21,513 nt of DNA from positions 1 through 21,513 of the forward strand of contig JAJYMT010000048.1 in assembly GCA_021786695.1 (NCBI GenBank). The letters are read 5' to 3'. The DNA comes from a bacterium. Lineage in GTDB: Bacteria; Patescibacteriota; Patescibacteriia; Patescibacteriales; GWE2-39-37. How positions within the stretch are numbered: position 1 is the first letter of the stretch; every line of letters starts with the position of its first letter. The notes under the pieces were generated by a model. That model was not told the origin of the DNA. It searched no databases and was given only the letters and a program-made list of their open reading frames with translations. Shown here piece after piece: positions 6,898 through 14,694 of the stretch. Both the position numbers and the translations under genes were made by a program.

Positions 6898-9800
6898 ATG
6901 AAAAAACGACAAGTTGTCCGACTTGCCAACAAGACAATTGCGGCTGCCGTGCTGTTTCTGCAGGCGGTTTTTTTGTTGGCTCCCGCCGGTTTCGCGTCCG
7001 CGCAGAGCGCCCTGACCATCCAATTCAACCCCTACCCGCCTTCGGTGACCAGCGGCGACTTGATCATTTCGGTCGTCACCAATTTTGCGGACGCCTCCGT
7101 CGACTTTATCGTTACCGGACCGCAGTCGCTTTATTATCCGACCGTAACGCACGACTCCGCTTCGTTCAATTACAGCTTCACTTGGCAGGCAAGCGCCTTT
7201 CCTGCCGGCACCTACCAAGTAAGGGCGCAGGCCTCCCGCGCCGGCGAAGCGCCGTTTATCACGGCGACGATCGCGGTCGCTTCAAGTCCTGGCGACGCAA
7301 TCGCACCGTCTGTGCCGACCGGTCTGGCCGCGACCGCCCTTGCTTACAATTATGTCACTTTGAATTGGCAAGCATCGATTGATAATGTGGCCGTCGATCA
7401 TTACCTGATTTATCGCAACGCCGGCGGGGTATGGAGCCAGATCGCGCAATCAGCCGGCGTCTCTTACACGGACGGCGCCGTTGCCGCCGGTTCGTCCTAC
7501 ACTTACAAAATCATCGCCCTGGACGCGGCCGGCAATCAATCCGGTCCGAGCAATGAGGTGTTTCTAAACGTGCCAACCGCCCCCGCGCCAAACCCTCCGG
7601 CCAATTTACAGGCGGCCCAATCCGGCTCGTCCATAAATTTAAATTGGACTAATTCTGCCGGCGCTACCCACTACGCGGTCCAACGAAGCGTCAACGGCGC
7701 CGCCTATGTCGCGCTGACCACCAACACCCCGGTCAATTACTATACCGACGCCACGGTGATGGCCGGTTCGAATTATGCCTATCGGGTATATGCTTGTTCC
7801 GGCGTCGGTTGCTCGCCTACGGCGAGTATTTCAAATAACCTGCTGGTTTCTTCTTCCGCCGGTTCAAGTTCGTCACCCGCGGTGATTGCCCCGTCGAATC
7901 TGACCTATACCGTGAACGGCTCATCCGTCACCTTGAATTGGACCGATAATTCAGACAATGAAAGCGGATTCAAAATTTATCGCGGTCCGGTCTGGACCGA
8001 TATTGGAAATGTCGGAAGCAACGTCACGACCAAGACCGACTTCTCTTTGCCTGCCGGAACCTATAAATATAAGGTCCAGGCGTTCCTGAATATCAGCGGC
8101 GCGTCGCCGGTCTATTCGTCGGTATCGAACGAGACATCATATATCGCCATCGGTTCCGCATCGACCTCCTCCGCCGCCCAGACGACAACACCGACCCCCT
8201 CCCCCGATTACGTTATCAATTTCTTCCAGCCGCCGTCGGTTCTCTATGCCAGCTCGAGCATTATGGCCGAGACGAACTTTCCGGCCGATGAGGTCCGTTT
8301 TTATGTCGCCGGCAATACCAATTATTTTATCGGCGCGCCAGAACCAACCTCCCAGTCGGGTGTTTACCGATACGGTTTCAAATGGGACATCACTAGCGTA
8401 ATTAATGGTACTTATTCATTGAATGCGGTGGCGGCCAGGTCCGGCCTGTACTATTCCGCTCCGACCGTCTCGATTCTGGTAAGCAAGCCGGCGGTGCAAA
8501 TCGATCTGGCGGCAAAAACTCCGACCACTACCCAGCCGATCGCCACCACCACCATCGTCAAGCAACCGGCGACGGTCGGATTTTACCAGCCGGCGGGCGG
8601 AGCGACCGTCGCCGGTTACATTAAGATAATCGCCCAAAGTTACGGACCGATCGGGAAAGTCGAGATTGCGAGAACTAAAGACGGCGCGCCGATAAGTTTG
8701 GGTTTTGCCCTGCTTGACTCTTCCGGCTATCGCTGGCAGCTCGGCTGGGATACTAAAACCGTTGCCGACGGTTATTATGACTTATCGGTCAGCGGCTGGG
8801 ACGACAAAAATAATCTGATCAGCGGCAACAAGATCACGGTTAAGATTGCCAATCAGCCGCAGCCGACCGGCGGTAACCAGGTCCCGACCACCACCACCGT
8901 CAAGCCGCCGAGCGAACCCGTTCCATACCAACCGCCGGCCGCACCGACGCAGATTCCTGCGGCTCCGTCCGTTCCGGAAACGCCCGACCAGCCGCCCCTG
9001 CCGGAAGTCAAATTGAACGAACTGTTGGACGCCCGGCCGCAGCCGATCGATGAACGCTGCTTGGCGAACGGCATCACCGATCCGTTGAAATGCGGCAACT
9101 TTTTGTCGACGACCAAAACTTTCAACTACGGCCAGGCCGGAACGCCAAGCGCCCTCCCTCAAGAATGCCAGAACGCCGGCCTAAGCGATCCGCGCGCCTG
9201 CGAACTGTTTATGCGAACCGAATACTCAACCTTCGATTGCAAACAGGCGGGCGTCGCCACCAAAGCCGAATGCCGCGCCTATATGCAGAACCGCTACGGC
9301 CGCCCGACCGCCTGCGGCCAGTTAAGCGATGCGGCCTGCCTGAAACTGATGAGCCAAGTGATTCTTTCGGACTTCGTCGATCAGAACACCATCGACCAGG
9401 CCAACCGGGAAATAAAAAATCTGGCCGGCAGATACCTTGAGATAAAACGTCCGGAAAACGGCAATGCTTCGGAAATCGTCATCAGGGAAGATACGGCGAC
9501 TCTGCCCCGGGTCGACAGTTCCCTGGATCGGAACGACGCAAAGACGATTGAACAGCTCCTGCCGCTCAATGCGTCTGAAAATAATCTGAACTTGATGGTG
9601 CTTGAATCGTCCGCCGAGGCCGCCAGATCGAAAGTGCTCACCGCCGGCTCCGTCTTGCTCGATTCCGATGCCGACGGCCTGCCGGACGAGATGGAAAAAC
9701 GGCTCGGCACCGATCCGTTCAATGCCGACAGCGACCATGACGGCTTTTCCGACGGCGTGGAAGTAAAGAGCGGACACAACCCGCTCGGCGCCGGCGATTA

Positions 9801-10350
9801 CGACCGGCTGCTGCAGCCGATCGAAAAAGCGATTGTAAATAAAGCCAAGCTGGAGCAGCCGAAAATCACCGGCACCACCCGCTCCGACATCTTGACCGTA
9901 AAGAAAATCGTCAACAAGACGGTTGCCGGCTCCACGGCCCAGGGCAAGGAAAAATCCGGCATCAAACTGCAGGGCCGCGCCCTGCCGAACGAAATAGCGA
10001 CCGTTTATATCTATTCGATTATGCCGATCGTCGTCACGGTGGCGACCGACGACAACGGCAACTGGACCTATGACCTCGACAAAAGTTTGACCAACGGCAA
10101 ACACGAGGCCTATGTGGTGATCAACGACGAGGAAGGAAAAATCAAAGCCAAGTCGGCGCCCTTTTCCTTCTTCATCAAAGAAGCCAAGGCCGTAAGCCAG
10201 AATGAATTCCTGGGCGCGGACTTCAACGTTCCCGACCGAACCAGAGAGTTGACCGGCTGGTACATCGCCGGCGGCTTGCTCCTGGTGCTTCTCGGCCTCG
10301 GCGGCTACCTCTTGTTTCAGAAGACCAAAGACCGCTACACCATAAATTAA
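6898..10350 (+). CDS. Large membrane-anchored Fn3/Ig-like surface protein
   Basis: 1150 residues. The N-terminal signal peptide has basic KKRQVVR, a hydrophobic core (AAAVLFLQAVFLLAPAGF) and a probable cleavage after ASA. Residues about 40-130 form an Ig-like domain, with similar copies at about 440-530 and 560-650. Three Fn3 domains lie at about 134-417 (each has a core like VTLNWQAS/INLNWTNS/VTLNWTDN and ends like YTYKIIAL). A Pro/Thr-rich linker (650-710) leads to a Cys-pair repeat region (about 720-820), a calcium-binding thrombospondin-3/EF-hand-like stretch DSDADGLPDEMEKRLGTDPF (about 922-963), a final Ig-like domain and one C-terminal transmembrane helix with a short basic tail. Probably an adhesin or envelope scaffold; the partner is unknown. 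It is followed 16 nt later by the histidine kinase gene. Confidence 0.85.
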   Translation: MKKRQVVRLANKTIAAAVLFLQAVFLLAPAGFASAQSALTIQFNPYPPSVTSGDLIISVVTNFADASVDFIVTGPQSLYYPTVTHDSASFNYSFTWQASAFPAGTYQVRAQASRAGEAPFITATIAVASSPGDAIAPSVPTGLAATALAYNYVTLNWQASIDNVAVDHYLIYRNAGGVWSQIAQSAGVSYTDGAVAAGSSYTYKIIALDAAGNQSGPSNEVFLNVPTAPAPNPPANLQAAQSGSSINLNWTNSAGATHYAVQRSVNGAAYVALTTNTPVNYYTDATVMAGSNYAYRVYACSGVGCSPTASISNNLLVSSSAGSSSSPAVIAPSNLTYTVNGSSVTLNWTDNSDNESGFKIYRGPVWTDIGNVGSNVTTKTDFSLPAGTYKYKVQAFLNISGASPVYSSVSNETSYIAIGSASTSSAAQTTTPTPSPDYVINFFQPPSVLYASSSIMAETNFPADEVRFYVAGNTNYFIGAPEPTSQSGVYRYGFKWDITSVINGTYSLNAVAARSGLYYSAPTVSILVSKPAVQIDLAAKTPTTTQPIATTTIVKQPATVGFYQPAGGATVAGYIKIIAQSYGPIGKVEIARTKDGAPISLGFALLDSSGYRWQLGWDTKTVADGYYDLSVSGWDDKNNLISGNKITVKIANQPQPTGGNQVPTTTTVKPPSEPVPYQPPAAPTQIPAAPSVPETPDQPPLPEVKLNELLDARPQPIDERCLANGITDPLKCGNFLSTTKTFNYGQAGTPSALPQECQNAGLSDPRACELFMRTEYSTFDCKQAGVATKAECRAYMQNRYGRPTACGQLSDAACLKLMSQVILSDFVDQNTIDQANREIKNLAGRYLEIKRPENGNASEIVIREDTATLPRVDSSLDRNDAKTIEQLLPLNASENNLNLMVLESSAEAARSKVLTAGSVLLDSDADGLPDEMEKRLGTDPFNADSDHDGFSDGVEVKSGHNPLGAGDYDRLLQPIEKAIVNKAKLEQPKITGTTRSDILTVKKIVNKTVAGSTAQGKEKSGIKLQGRALPNEIATVYIYSIMPIVVTVATDDNGNWTYDLDKSLTNGKHEAYVVINDEEGKIKAKSAPFSFFIKEAKAVSQNEFLGADFNVPDRTRELTGWYIAGGLLLVLLGLGGYLLFQKTKDRYTIN

Positions 10351-10366
10351 CCGGTAAAATAAATTT

Positions 10367-11749
10367 GTGAGCATCAAAGAAAATCTAAAATTCGTCGGCA
10401 AGAATTATCAGCTGATCTATTCGCTGGCGTTGATGATCCTGATTCCCGCGGCGATTATCATCAACACCATCGTCTTTATCGATTCGTTCAAGACCAACAT
10501 CGACCAAGGGCTTTACAATAAGGTTATTTCACTGGGGCAGGTGATCAACGCCGGCTCGCTCGAGGTGCTTGACCGGCCGGAAGAGATGCAGAAAAGGGTC
10601 GAACAGATCGCCAGATTCAACGACGAGATCGCCTCGCTCGATGTCTTGGAGCGCGATGGCGAAAATTTTAAAGTAGAGGCCAGCTTGGACAAAACCGCGA
10701 TCGGTAAGGTGACCCAGGGCATGCAGTATCTGATCGCCTGGCACCAGAACCAGCCGGTCGCCTTCCTGACCACCTCGCAAGCCAAGACCACCATCAAGCA
10801 AGAAATTACCTTCGCCAAGCAAGTTGAGAGGTTCTGGGTTGTCACCATGCCGCTAAAAAACAGCCAAGGGAACAAGCAGGCGTTGCTGTCGATGAAGGTC
10901 TCGCTCAAGATGATGGACGATCTGACCCAAAGCATCCTGCTCAAGTCGTATTATATTTTGACGCTGACAATTTTAGTGATTATTTTGCTTCTGGCCAACA
11001 ACGCGCGCCTGTTCGAGTATGCCACGCTTTACCGCAAGTTGCAGGAGGTGGATGAGATGAAAGACGAATTCATCTCCATGGCTTCGCACGAACTCCGCAC
11101 CCCGGTCACCGGTATCCGCGGCTATGTCTCGATGATGCTCGAAGGTACGCTCGGCCCGGTCTCTGACAAGGCGCGCGACGGTCTGAAAATCGTGCAATCG
11201 GCGGCCGATCGCCTAGCTGTTCTGGTTGATGACCTGTTGAACGTAAGCCGCATCGAACAGGGGCGGATGAAAATCGAGCCGAAACCGACCGAAGCGGGCC
11301 AGATAATCAAAGCAATCGTGGCGGAACTCAAGGTCCAGGCGGATGAAAAAAAACTGTCCCTGGAATATAAGCCGCACCTGGCCGCCCTGCCACTGGTCGC
11401 GATCGATTCCGAGCGTTTCAAACAGGTACTGATCAATCTGATCGGAAACGCGATCAAATATACGCTCCATGGCGGCGTCGAGGTGGTGACCGAAGAAAAG
11501 GATTCGGGCAAGACGCTTGAAATCCGCGTCAAGGATACGGGTATCGGCATGTCGGCAAAAGATCGCGAACGGCTGTTCCAGAAATTCTACCGCGTGCAAA
11601 ACGACCAGACCAAAACCATCGCCGGCACCGGCCTCGGTCTCTGGATAACCAAGCAGATCGTTGAGTTGATGAAGGGCTCGATCGCCGTCGACTCGATCGA
11701 AAACGTCGGCACGCAGATTACTCTGAATTTTCCGATTGTTAAAGCATAA
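10367..11749 (+). CDS. Sensor histidine kinase
   Basis: 460 residues starting at GTG. A transmembrane helix at about 17-38, an extracytoplasmic sensor region at about 39-192 and a second helix at about 193-210 place the sensor outside the cell. The cytoplasmic part has the HisKA dimerisation helix with FISMASHELRTPVTGIRGY (phospho-acceptor His241), the N box INLIGNAIKYT, G1 DTGIGM and G2 GTGLGLWITKQIVELMKG. It autophosphorylates on His and passes phosphate to a response regulator; none is encoded in the window, so it is an orphan here. It sits 16 nt after the surface protein gene with no SD, which suggests co-transcription and perhaps sensing of envelope state. Confidence 0.95.
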   Translation: MSIKENLKFVGKNYQLIYSLALMILIPAAIIINTIVFIDSFKTNIDQGLYNKVISLGQVINAGSLEVLDRPEEMQKRVEQIARFNDEIASLDVLERDGENFKVEASLDKTAIGKVTQGMQYLIAWHQNQPVAFLTTSQAKTTIKQEITFAKQVERFWVVTMPLKNSQGNKQALLSMKVSLKMMDDLTQSILLKSYYILTLTILVIILLLANNARLFEYATLYRKLQEVDEMKDEFISMASHELRTPVTGIRGYVSMMLEGTLGPVSDKARDGLKIVQSAADRLAVLVDDLLNVSRIEQGRMKIEPKPTEAGQIIKAIVAELKVQADEKKLSLEYKPHLAALPLVAIDSERFKQVLINLIGNAIKYTLHGGVEVVTEEKDSGKTLEIRVKDTGIGMSAKDRERLFQKFYRVQNDQTKTIAGTGLGLWITKQIVELMKGSIAVDSIENVGTQITLNFPIVKA

Positions 11750-11767
11750 GAATTATTTATTCCTTAA

Positions 11768-11808
11768 GAGCAAAAATATGATTTGCTCAATTAGGGGGAG
11801 GTGATCTA
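11768..11808 (+). other. Hairpin plus perfect SD with no gene behind it
   Basis: GAGCAAA/TTTGCTC (11768-11788) is followed by GGGGGAGGTGATC, which contains the full complement of a 16S 3' end (GGAGGTGATC). Only GTG-ATC-TAA follows, then a terminator. The order hairpin-SD-start matches the RT operon further on. Confidence 0.5.
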
Positions 11809-11814
11809 AAATCG

Positions 11815-11851
11815 CAAAAAGCGTCCTGAGCTCGTCGAAGGACGCTTTTTG
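11815..11851. terminator. Bidirectional terminator after the histidine kinase
   Basis: CAAAAAGCGTCCT (11815-11827) pairs with AGGACGCTTTTTG (11839-11851). The loop holds GAGCTCGTCGA, so the element contains the CCTGAGCTCGTCGAAGG sequence common as a dispersed palindrome in bacterial genomes. Confidence 0.85.
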
Positions 11852-11884
11852 TTTCTTCTCCTTATCATCCTGATTTTCTTCTTC

Positions 11885-11912
11885 CTGTCATCCTGAGCGA
11901 AGCGAAGGATCA
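11885..11912. repeat. REP-like sequence TCATCCTGAGCGAAGCGAAG
   Basis: This short imperfect palindrome occurs as a dispersed repeat across many unrelated bacterial genomes. It lies in the 370-base gene-free stretch between the kinase and RNHCP genes. Confidence 0.6.
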
Positions 11913-11960
11913 CTTCAGTTGTTTTTATTGAAAAATTTTACAATCTGTTTTATTCTATAC

Positions 11961-12122
11961 TAGACTTGTCCCTTAATAAGATTTCGTAACGAAACGAGGA
12001 AATTTCGAGCGAAAATTATAAAAAATGACGATGTTTATACAGAGTATAAGCGGAGGAAATTTTTTATAATTTGCAGCCGAAATTTCAAGTTGCAGTAGGA
12101 ATCTTATTAAGGAACAAGTCTA
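11961..12122 (+). repeat. 162-nt nested inverted repeat forming the RNHCP leader
   Basis: Outer arms of about 24 nt (11961-11985 and 12099-12122, one or two mismatches) enclose AAATTTCG/CGAAATTT (about 12000-12007 and 12078-12085) and an AT-rich stem of about 12 bp (AATTATAAAAAA with TTTTTTATAATT). A TATACT -10-like box (11956-11961) overlaps the left foot, so a transcript would begin with the hairpin, and the RNHCP ATG follows the right foot by 4 nt. It could be an RNA regulatory element or a small palindromic mobile element; no terminal repeats or transposase are seen. Confidence 0.65.
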
Positions 12123-12126
12123 TTAT

Positions 12127-12432
12127 ATGTTAACCAAAAAATTCCGGCGCCAGATCGAGGACTTCGTCTGCGGACATTGCGGACAACGGGTCAAGGGCAA
12201 CGGTTATACCAACCATTGCCCGGATTGTTTGTGGAGCCGGCACGTGGACGTCAATCCAGGCGACCGCGCCGCTAAATGCGGCGGGCTGATGGAACCGCTG
12301 GAAATTTATCAAAAACACGGCGAATTTTATATCCTGCATCTCTGCCAAAAGTGCGGCCGCAAGAAAACGAATCGCGCGAAAAAAAATGATAATCTGGATC
12401 AAATTATAAAAATATCCAGCGGTATGATATAA
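12127..12432 (+). CDS. RNHCP-type zinc-ribbon protein
   Basis: 101 residues. The centre reads CGHCGQRV, then YTNHCPDCLWSRHVDVNPGDRA, matching the RNHCP family signature (here T-N-H-C-P in place of R-N-H-C-P), followed by CGGLMEP and a second zinc pair, HLCQKCGRKKTNR. The Cys pairs should bind one or two zinc ions; the function of the family is not known, and nucleic-acid binding is a guess from the zinc ribbon. There is no SD; the ATG directly follows the large hairpin leader. The next gene starts 7 nt after its stop. Confidence 0.85.
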   Translation: MLTKKFRRQIEDFVCGHCGQRVKGNGYTNHCPDCLWSRHVDVNPGDRAAKCGGLMEPLEIYQKHGEFYILHLCQKCGRKKTNRAKKNDNLDQIIKISSGMI

Positions 12433-12439
12433 TTAATCT

Positions 12440-12820
12440 ATGGGAATTATAAAATTTTTCGACCAACTTGAGGACCGCATCAGAGAACGCCTGAGCCACA
12501 CGCCGATCCTTTATACCCTGATTACCGGCATCGGCGCGGTGCTCTTCTTCCGCGGCGTCTGGCAACTGGCCGATCAGAGCAAATTGCTGACCGATTATTC
12601 CTGGTCGTCCTTTCTGACGACCATCCTCGGCCTGGCGATCCTGGTGGTTACCGGCACTTTCATCTCCTATTTCGCCAACGAAAAAGCGATTATCAGCGGC
12701 TTGAAGCACGAAAAGAAAATTATCGAAAAGACGGAAAAGGAAATCATTGAAGAGACCGTAACGCTCAAAGAAGTGAAGCAAGAGCTGGAAGAGATTAGGG
12801 AACAGTTGGCGAAAAAATAA
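12440..12820 (+). CDS. Small membrane protein with coiled-coil tail
   Basis: 126 residues, not recognised as a named family. Two predicted transmembrane helices, ILYTLITGIGAVLFFRGVW (about 23-41) and FLTTILGLAILVVTGTFISY (about 58-77), form a hairpin with a short loop. Residues about 85-126 are charged heptads (EKKIIEKTEKEIIEETVTLK) that should form a coiled coil in the cytoplasm. It starts 7 nt after the RNHCP gene and probably shares its transcript. A terminator hairpin follows. Confidence 0.75.
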   Translation: MGIIKFFDQLEDRIRERLSHTPILYTLITGIGAVLFFRGVWQLADQSKLLTDYSWSSFLTTILGLAILVVTGTFISYFANEKAIISGLKHEKKIIEKTEKEIIEETVTLKEVKQELEEIREQLAKK

Positions 12821-12836
12821 TCAATCTTTCAGCCGG

Positions 12837-12862
12837 CACCCGGTTTATTGCACGGGTGTTTT
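12837..12862 (+). terminator. Terminator after the small membrane protein
   Basis: CACCCG (12837-12842) pairs with CGGGTG (12853-12858), followed by TTTTAT. Confidence 0.6.
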
Positions 12863-12878
12863 ATATTCTCCCACGAAT

Positions 12879-12911
12879 AAAAAAACTCCGGTTCCTAGAT
12901 GGAACCGGAGT
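12879..12911 (-). terminator. Strong terminator overlapping the RT stop codon
   Basis: An 11-bp perfect stem, ACTCCGGTTCC with GGAACCGGAGT, around a 5-nt loop, with a T7 run on the minus strand. The last codons of the RT (Asp-Ser-Gly-Ser-Ile-stop) lie in the stem and loop. It marks the end of the minus-strand operon and also protects against read-through from the left. Confidence 0.9.
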
Positions 12912-14097
12912 CGATTGTTTTTTTCAGGTCTTCGAAGGCCCTGACCGTGCCGGCCGGCAAGGTCGCGGGCAAGGCGAAGGAATACATTCCCTTGAGTATG
13001 GCCCAGGCCGGCTCGAAATCGCGGCCGTTTTCATGGAGCCAGCGGACGTGATGGATTGCCAGCCGCAGACGGCGCTTGAACTTCCTGGTGTTGTGCAGCT
13101 CTTTACCGATGATATTCAGCCCCAGGAGCCGGGTTGACCCATGGCCGAGGCGGCATACTCGCAGTTTGTGCCATTCGAACCAGGGTCCGCCGCGGCGTTC
13201 GATAATTTTAAGGATCGCCTGTTTCACCGGCCGCGGAAACTGCGGATTTTTCACGGAGAAAAAGATGTTGTCGGCGTAGCGGGTATAGGCACCGCCCACG
13301 TTCGCGGCCAACTTGGCGAGTTTGCGGTCGAGCCGATAGCAGATGGCATCGAACAATCGCGGGCTGGTCGGCGGGCCTTGCGGCAACCTGCCTTGATGGC
13401 AGGTCAGCCGGGCCAGTATGGTTGACGCCCGCCAGGACATTCCGTCGTAACACCTAGCGATCCCGCCGCTTCCCAAGCGAAAATAATAAAAGATATCGTC
13501 GCTCTTGACTGTCGGGAAGGCGTCCTTCAGGTCCACCATCAGAATGGTTGAGGAGGCGAGGTGCGGTCTGATCGCCTCGACAATGCTGCCGCCGGCGAAA
13601 CCGAACGAATTTTTTTCCCGGCCGATCCAGCGCAGCATATTCCGGTTGATCTTTTTTTGCACCTTCTTGAGAAGCGGCGCCGGAATATCGATCTGGCGCT
13701 CGCCACCCGATCTTTTTTTAATGGCCACGCGCCGATAGGCGGCCGCATTGTCATAACGGACCAGGTCAAGCGCCGCGATCAACTCCTCCGGCGGCCGATC
13801 GATCTCTTTGGAGAGCCAATAGACCGCCCCGAATTCTTTTTGCCGCACTTCCTGTCTGAATTGCGACTCTTCAAGCTGCCAGAGTTCTTCAAGCATCCTC
13901 AGATATTCCGGCGAATCGCAATTTACCTCGCCGATCTCCGGACCTGCGCCTCGCTCGTCATCCCCATATAGGTGTAGCGGCGCAACTTCATTTTCCGGAG
14001 AATTATCAAGCGGCTCTAATCCTTGCTCGACGCATCGGACGATCCAATCTTCATATTCCTCCAGAAGAATGGGGTCGGGGTCGTCGTACGCTTCCAT
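12895..14097 (-). CDS. Retron-like reverse transcriptase with YADN active site
   Basis: 400 residues from ATG 14097, which has AAAGGAGG 10 nt upstream. The N-terminal 110 residues are acidic and match nothing I recognise. The RT core follows: fingers KKRSGGERQIDIPAP (127-141), motif A MVDLKDAFPTV with catalytic Asp189, motif B LPQGPPTSPRLFDAICYRLD (239-257), motif C RYADNIFFS (Y274-A-D-N277), and RLLGLNII (323-330) with RKFKRRLRLAIHHV (338-351) in the place of the retron VTG and thumb region. LPQG-PTSP and the SGG-R-I fingers point to retron-type RTs, not DGR or group II intron RTs. Asn277 replaces the second Asp of YADD, so catalysis may be weak or lost. The frame stays open 114 codons upstream, into the 14413-14515 hairpin, but only with a TTG start and no SD. 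Confidence 0.88.
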   Translation of the reverse strand: MEAYDDPDPILLEEYEDWIVRCVEQGLEPLDNSPENEVAPLHLYGDDERGAGPEIGEVNCDSPEYLRMLEELWQLEESQFRQEVRQKEFGAVYWLSKEIDRPPEELIAALDLVRYDNAAAYRRVAIKKRSGGERQIDIPAPLLKKVQKKINRNMLRWIGREKNSFGFAGGSIVEAIRPHLASSTILMVDLKDAFPTVKSDDIFYYFRLGSGGIARCYDGMSWRASTILARLTCHQGRLPQGPPTSPRLFDAICYRLDRKLAKLAANVGGAYTRYADNIFFSVKNPQFPRPVKQAILKIIERRGGPWFEWHKLRVCRLGHGSTRLLGLNIIGKELHNTRKFKRRLRLAIHHVRWLHENGRDFEPAWAILKGMYSFALPATLPAGTVRAFEDLKKTIDSGSI

Positions 14098-14137
14098 CGG
14101 CTCGCATCCTCCTTTCGGATATTTTGATAAAAAGAGC

Positions 14138-14165
14138 GGCTGGAGGCGTTTTGCTTCCTCCAGCC
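14138..14165 (-). other. Perfect 9-bp hairpin in the RT leader
   Basis: On the minus strand GGCTGGAGG and CCTCCAGCC pair around a 10-nt A-rich loop, about 40 nt ahead of the RT start. One arm contains GGAGG and the other CCTCC, so the CCTCC could alternatively pair with the RT's own SD at 14105-14112. Confidence 0.6.
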
Positions 14166-14412
14166 AGTGCCACTCCTCAGACGTCCAGAAAAAGCCCGCG
14201 ACCCTGCCAGCATGATCAGTCGCCGTCAGAGTTCTGACAGCGGCCCAAGCCGGACACTTACGCAAACATGGGCTATCCGAGTAGCACGTGGCTGGAATCT
14301 TAGAGGAAAATTTATTTTTTGTAAAGTTTTTGAGTATCTGTTCAGATTGCGATTTTAGGTGTTCGGATCGGATTTGCAATATAGTTACGACACGATTTTT
14401 TGTGAATAATAA

Positions 14413-14515
14413 AATCCCCGCCAGCTTTGTAGGGCGCAAGAGGAAAAGAAAAACTTTTAGGAGAGAGATTTAAAAGTGTATTCCTTTTCTACGCCCTACA
14501 AAACTGGCGGGGATT
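14413..14515 (-). ncRNA. Nested 103-nt hairpin upstream of the RT (candidate retron-like RNA)
   Basis: Three coaxial stems: 24-nt arms 14413-14436/14492-14515 with one mismatch, GAAAAG/CTTTTC, and ACTTTTA/TAAAAGT. The apical 11-nt loop reads AATCTCTCTCC on the minus strand. The position upstream of a retron-like RT, bounded by long inverted arms, fits a retron msr-msd or a regulatory RNA. The loop is complementary to the GGAGAGAG sequences that recur in the operon, including SDs. Strand and role are inferred. Confidence 0.5.
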
Positions 14516-14531
14516 GATTTTTGGTCGTTTG

Positions 14532-14552
14532 TCACATAAATTTATTATTCAT
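14532..14552 (-). other. Start-stop mini-ORF (6 codons)
   Basis: AAAAAGGAGAGAG is followed directly by ATG and encodes M-N-N-K-F-M-stop (TGA). A strong SD on a 6-codon frame suggests a leader peptide or a remnant start site. The SD shares 10 complementary bases with the apical loop of the 14413-14515 hairpin. Confidence 0.4.
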
Positions 14553-14554
14553 CT

Positions 14555-14602
14555 CTCTCCTTTTTGAAATCATAATAAAAATTATGGCTTCAAAAAGGAG
14601 AG
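14555..14602. repeat. 48-nt inverted repeat overlapping an SD
   Basis: CTCTCCTTTTTGAA...CATAAT (14555-14576) and ATTATG...TTCAAAAAGGAGAG (14581-14602) pair over 22 nt with one mismatch and one wobble. On the minus strand the 3' arm includes the SD of the 6-codon mini-ORF, which would be hidden in the folded state. Confidence 0.65.
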
Positions 14603-14631
14603 GGAGCGAAGCGACCAAGCTTGCTCCCCTC
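14599..14631. repeat. Operon repeat, copy 1
   Basis: Shares GAAGCGACCAAGCTT and flanking GAGAGGG.../...GCTCCCC with 16457-16492. Both copies sit on the 5' side (minus strand) of an AT-rich hairpin and an SD. Confidence 0.6.
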
Positions 14632-14694
14632 CAACCTGTAACCTATCTCGTGACTTTTTATTTTCGTCTGATGTCAAACAGGCGGCCCACGCTT

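Noticed and set aside
12895..14097. Diversity-generating retroelement
   Set aside because: Motif B is LPQGPPTSP, not the DGR-type (I/L)G-x-x-(T/L)SQ, no template/variable repeat pair with A-to-N differences was found, and no C-type-lectin-like target is encoded nearby.
14098..14439. N-terminal extension of the RT to a TTG at 14439
   Set aside because: It would need a TTG start without SD lying in an arm of the 14413-14515 hairpin, whereas ATG 14097 has AAAGGAGG. Some of the stretch reads as plausible protein, so a doubt remains.
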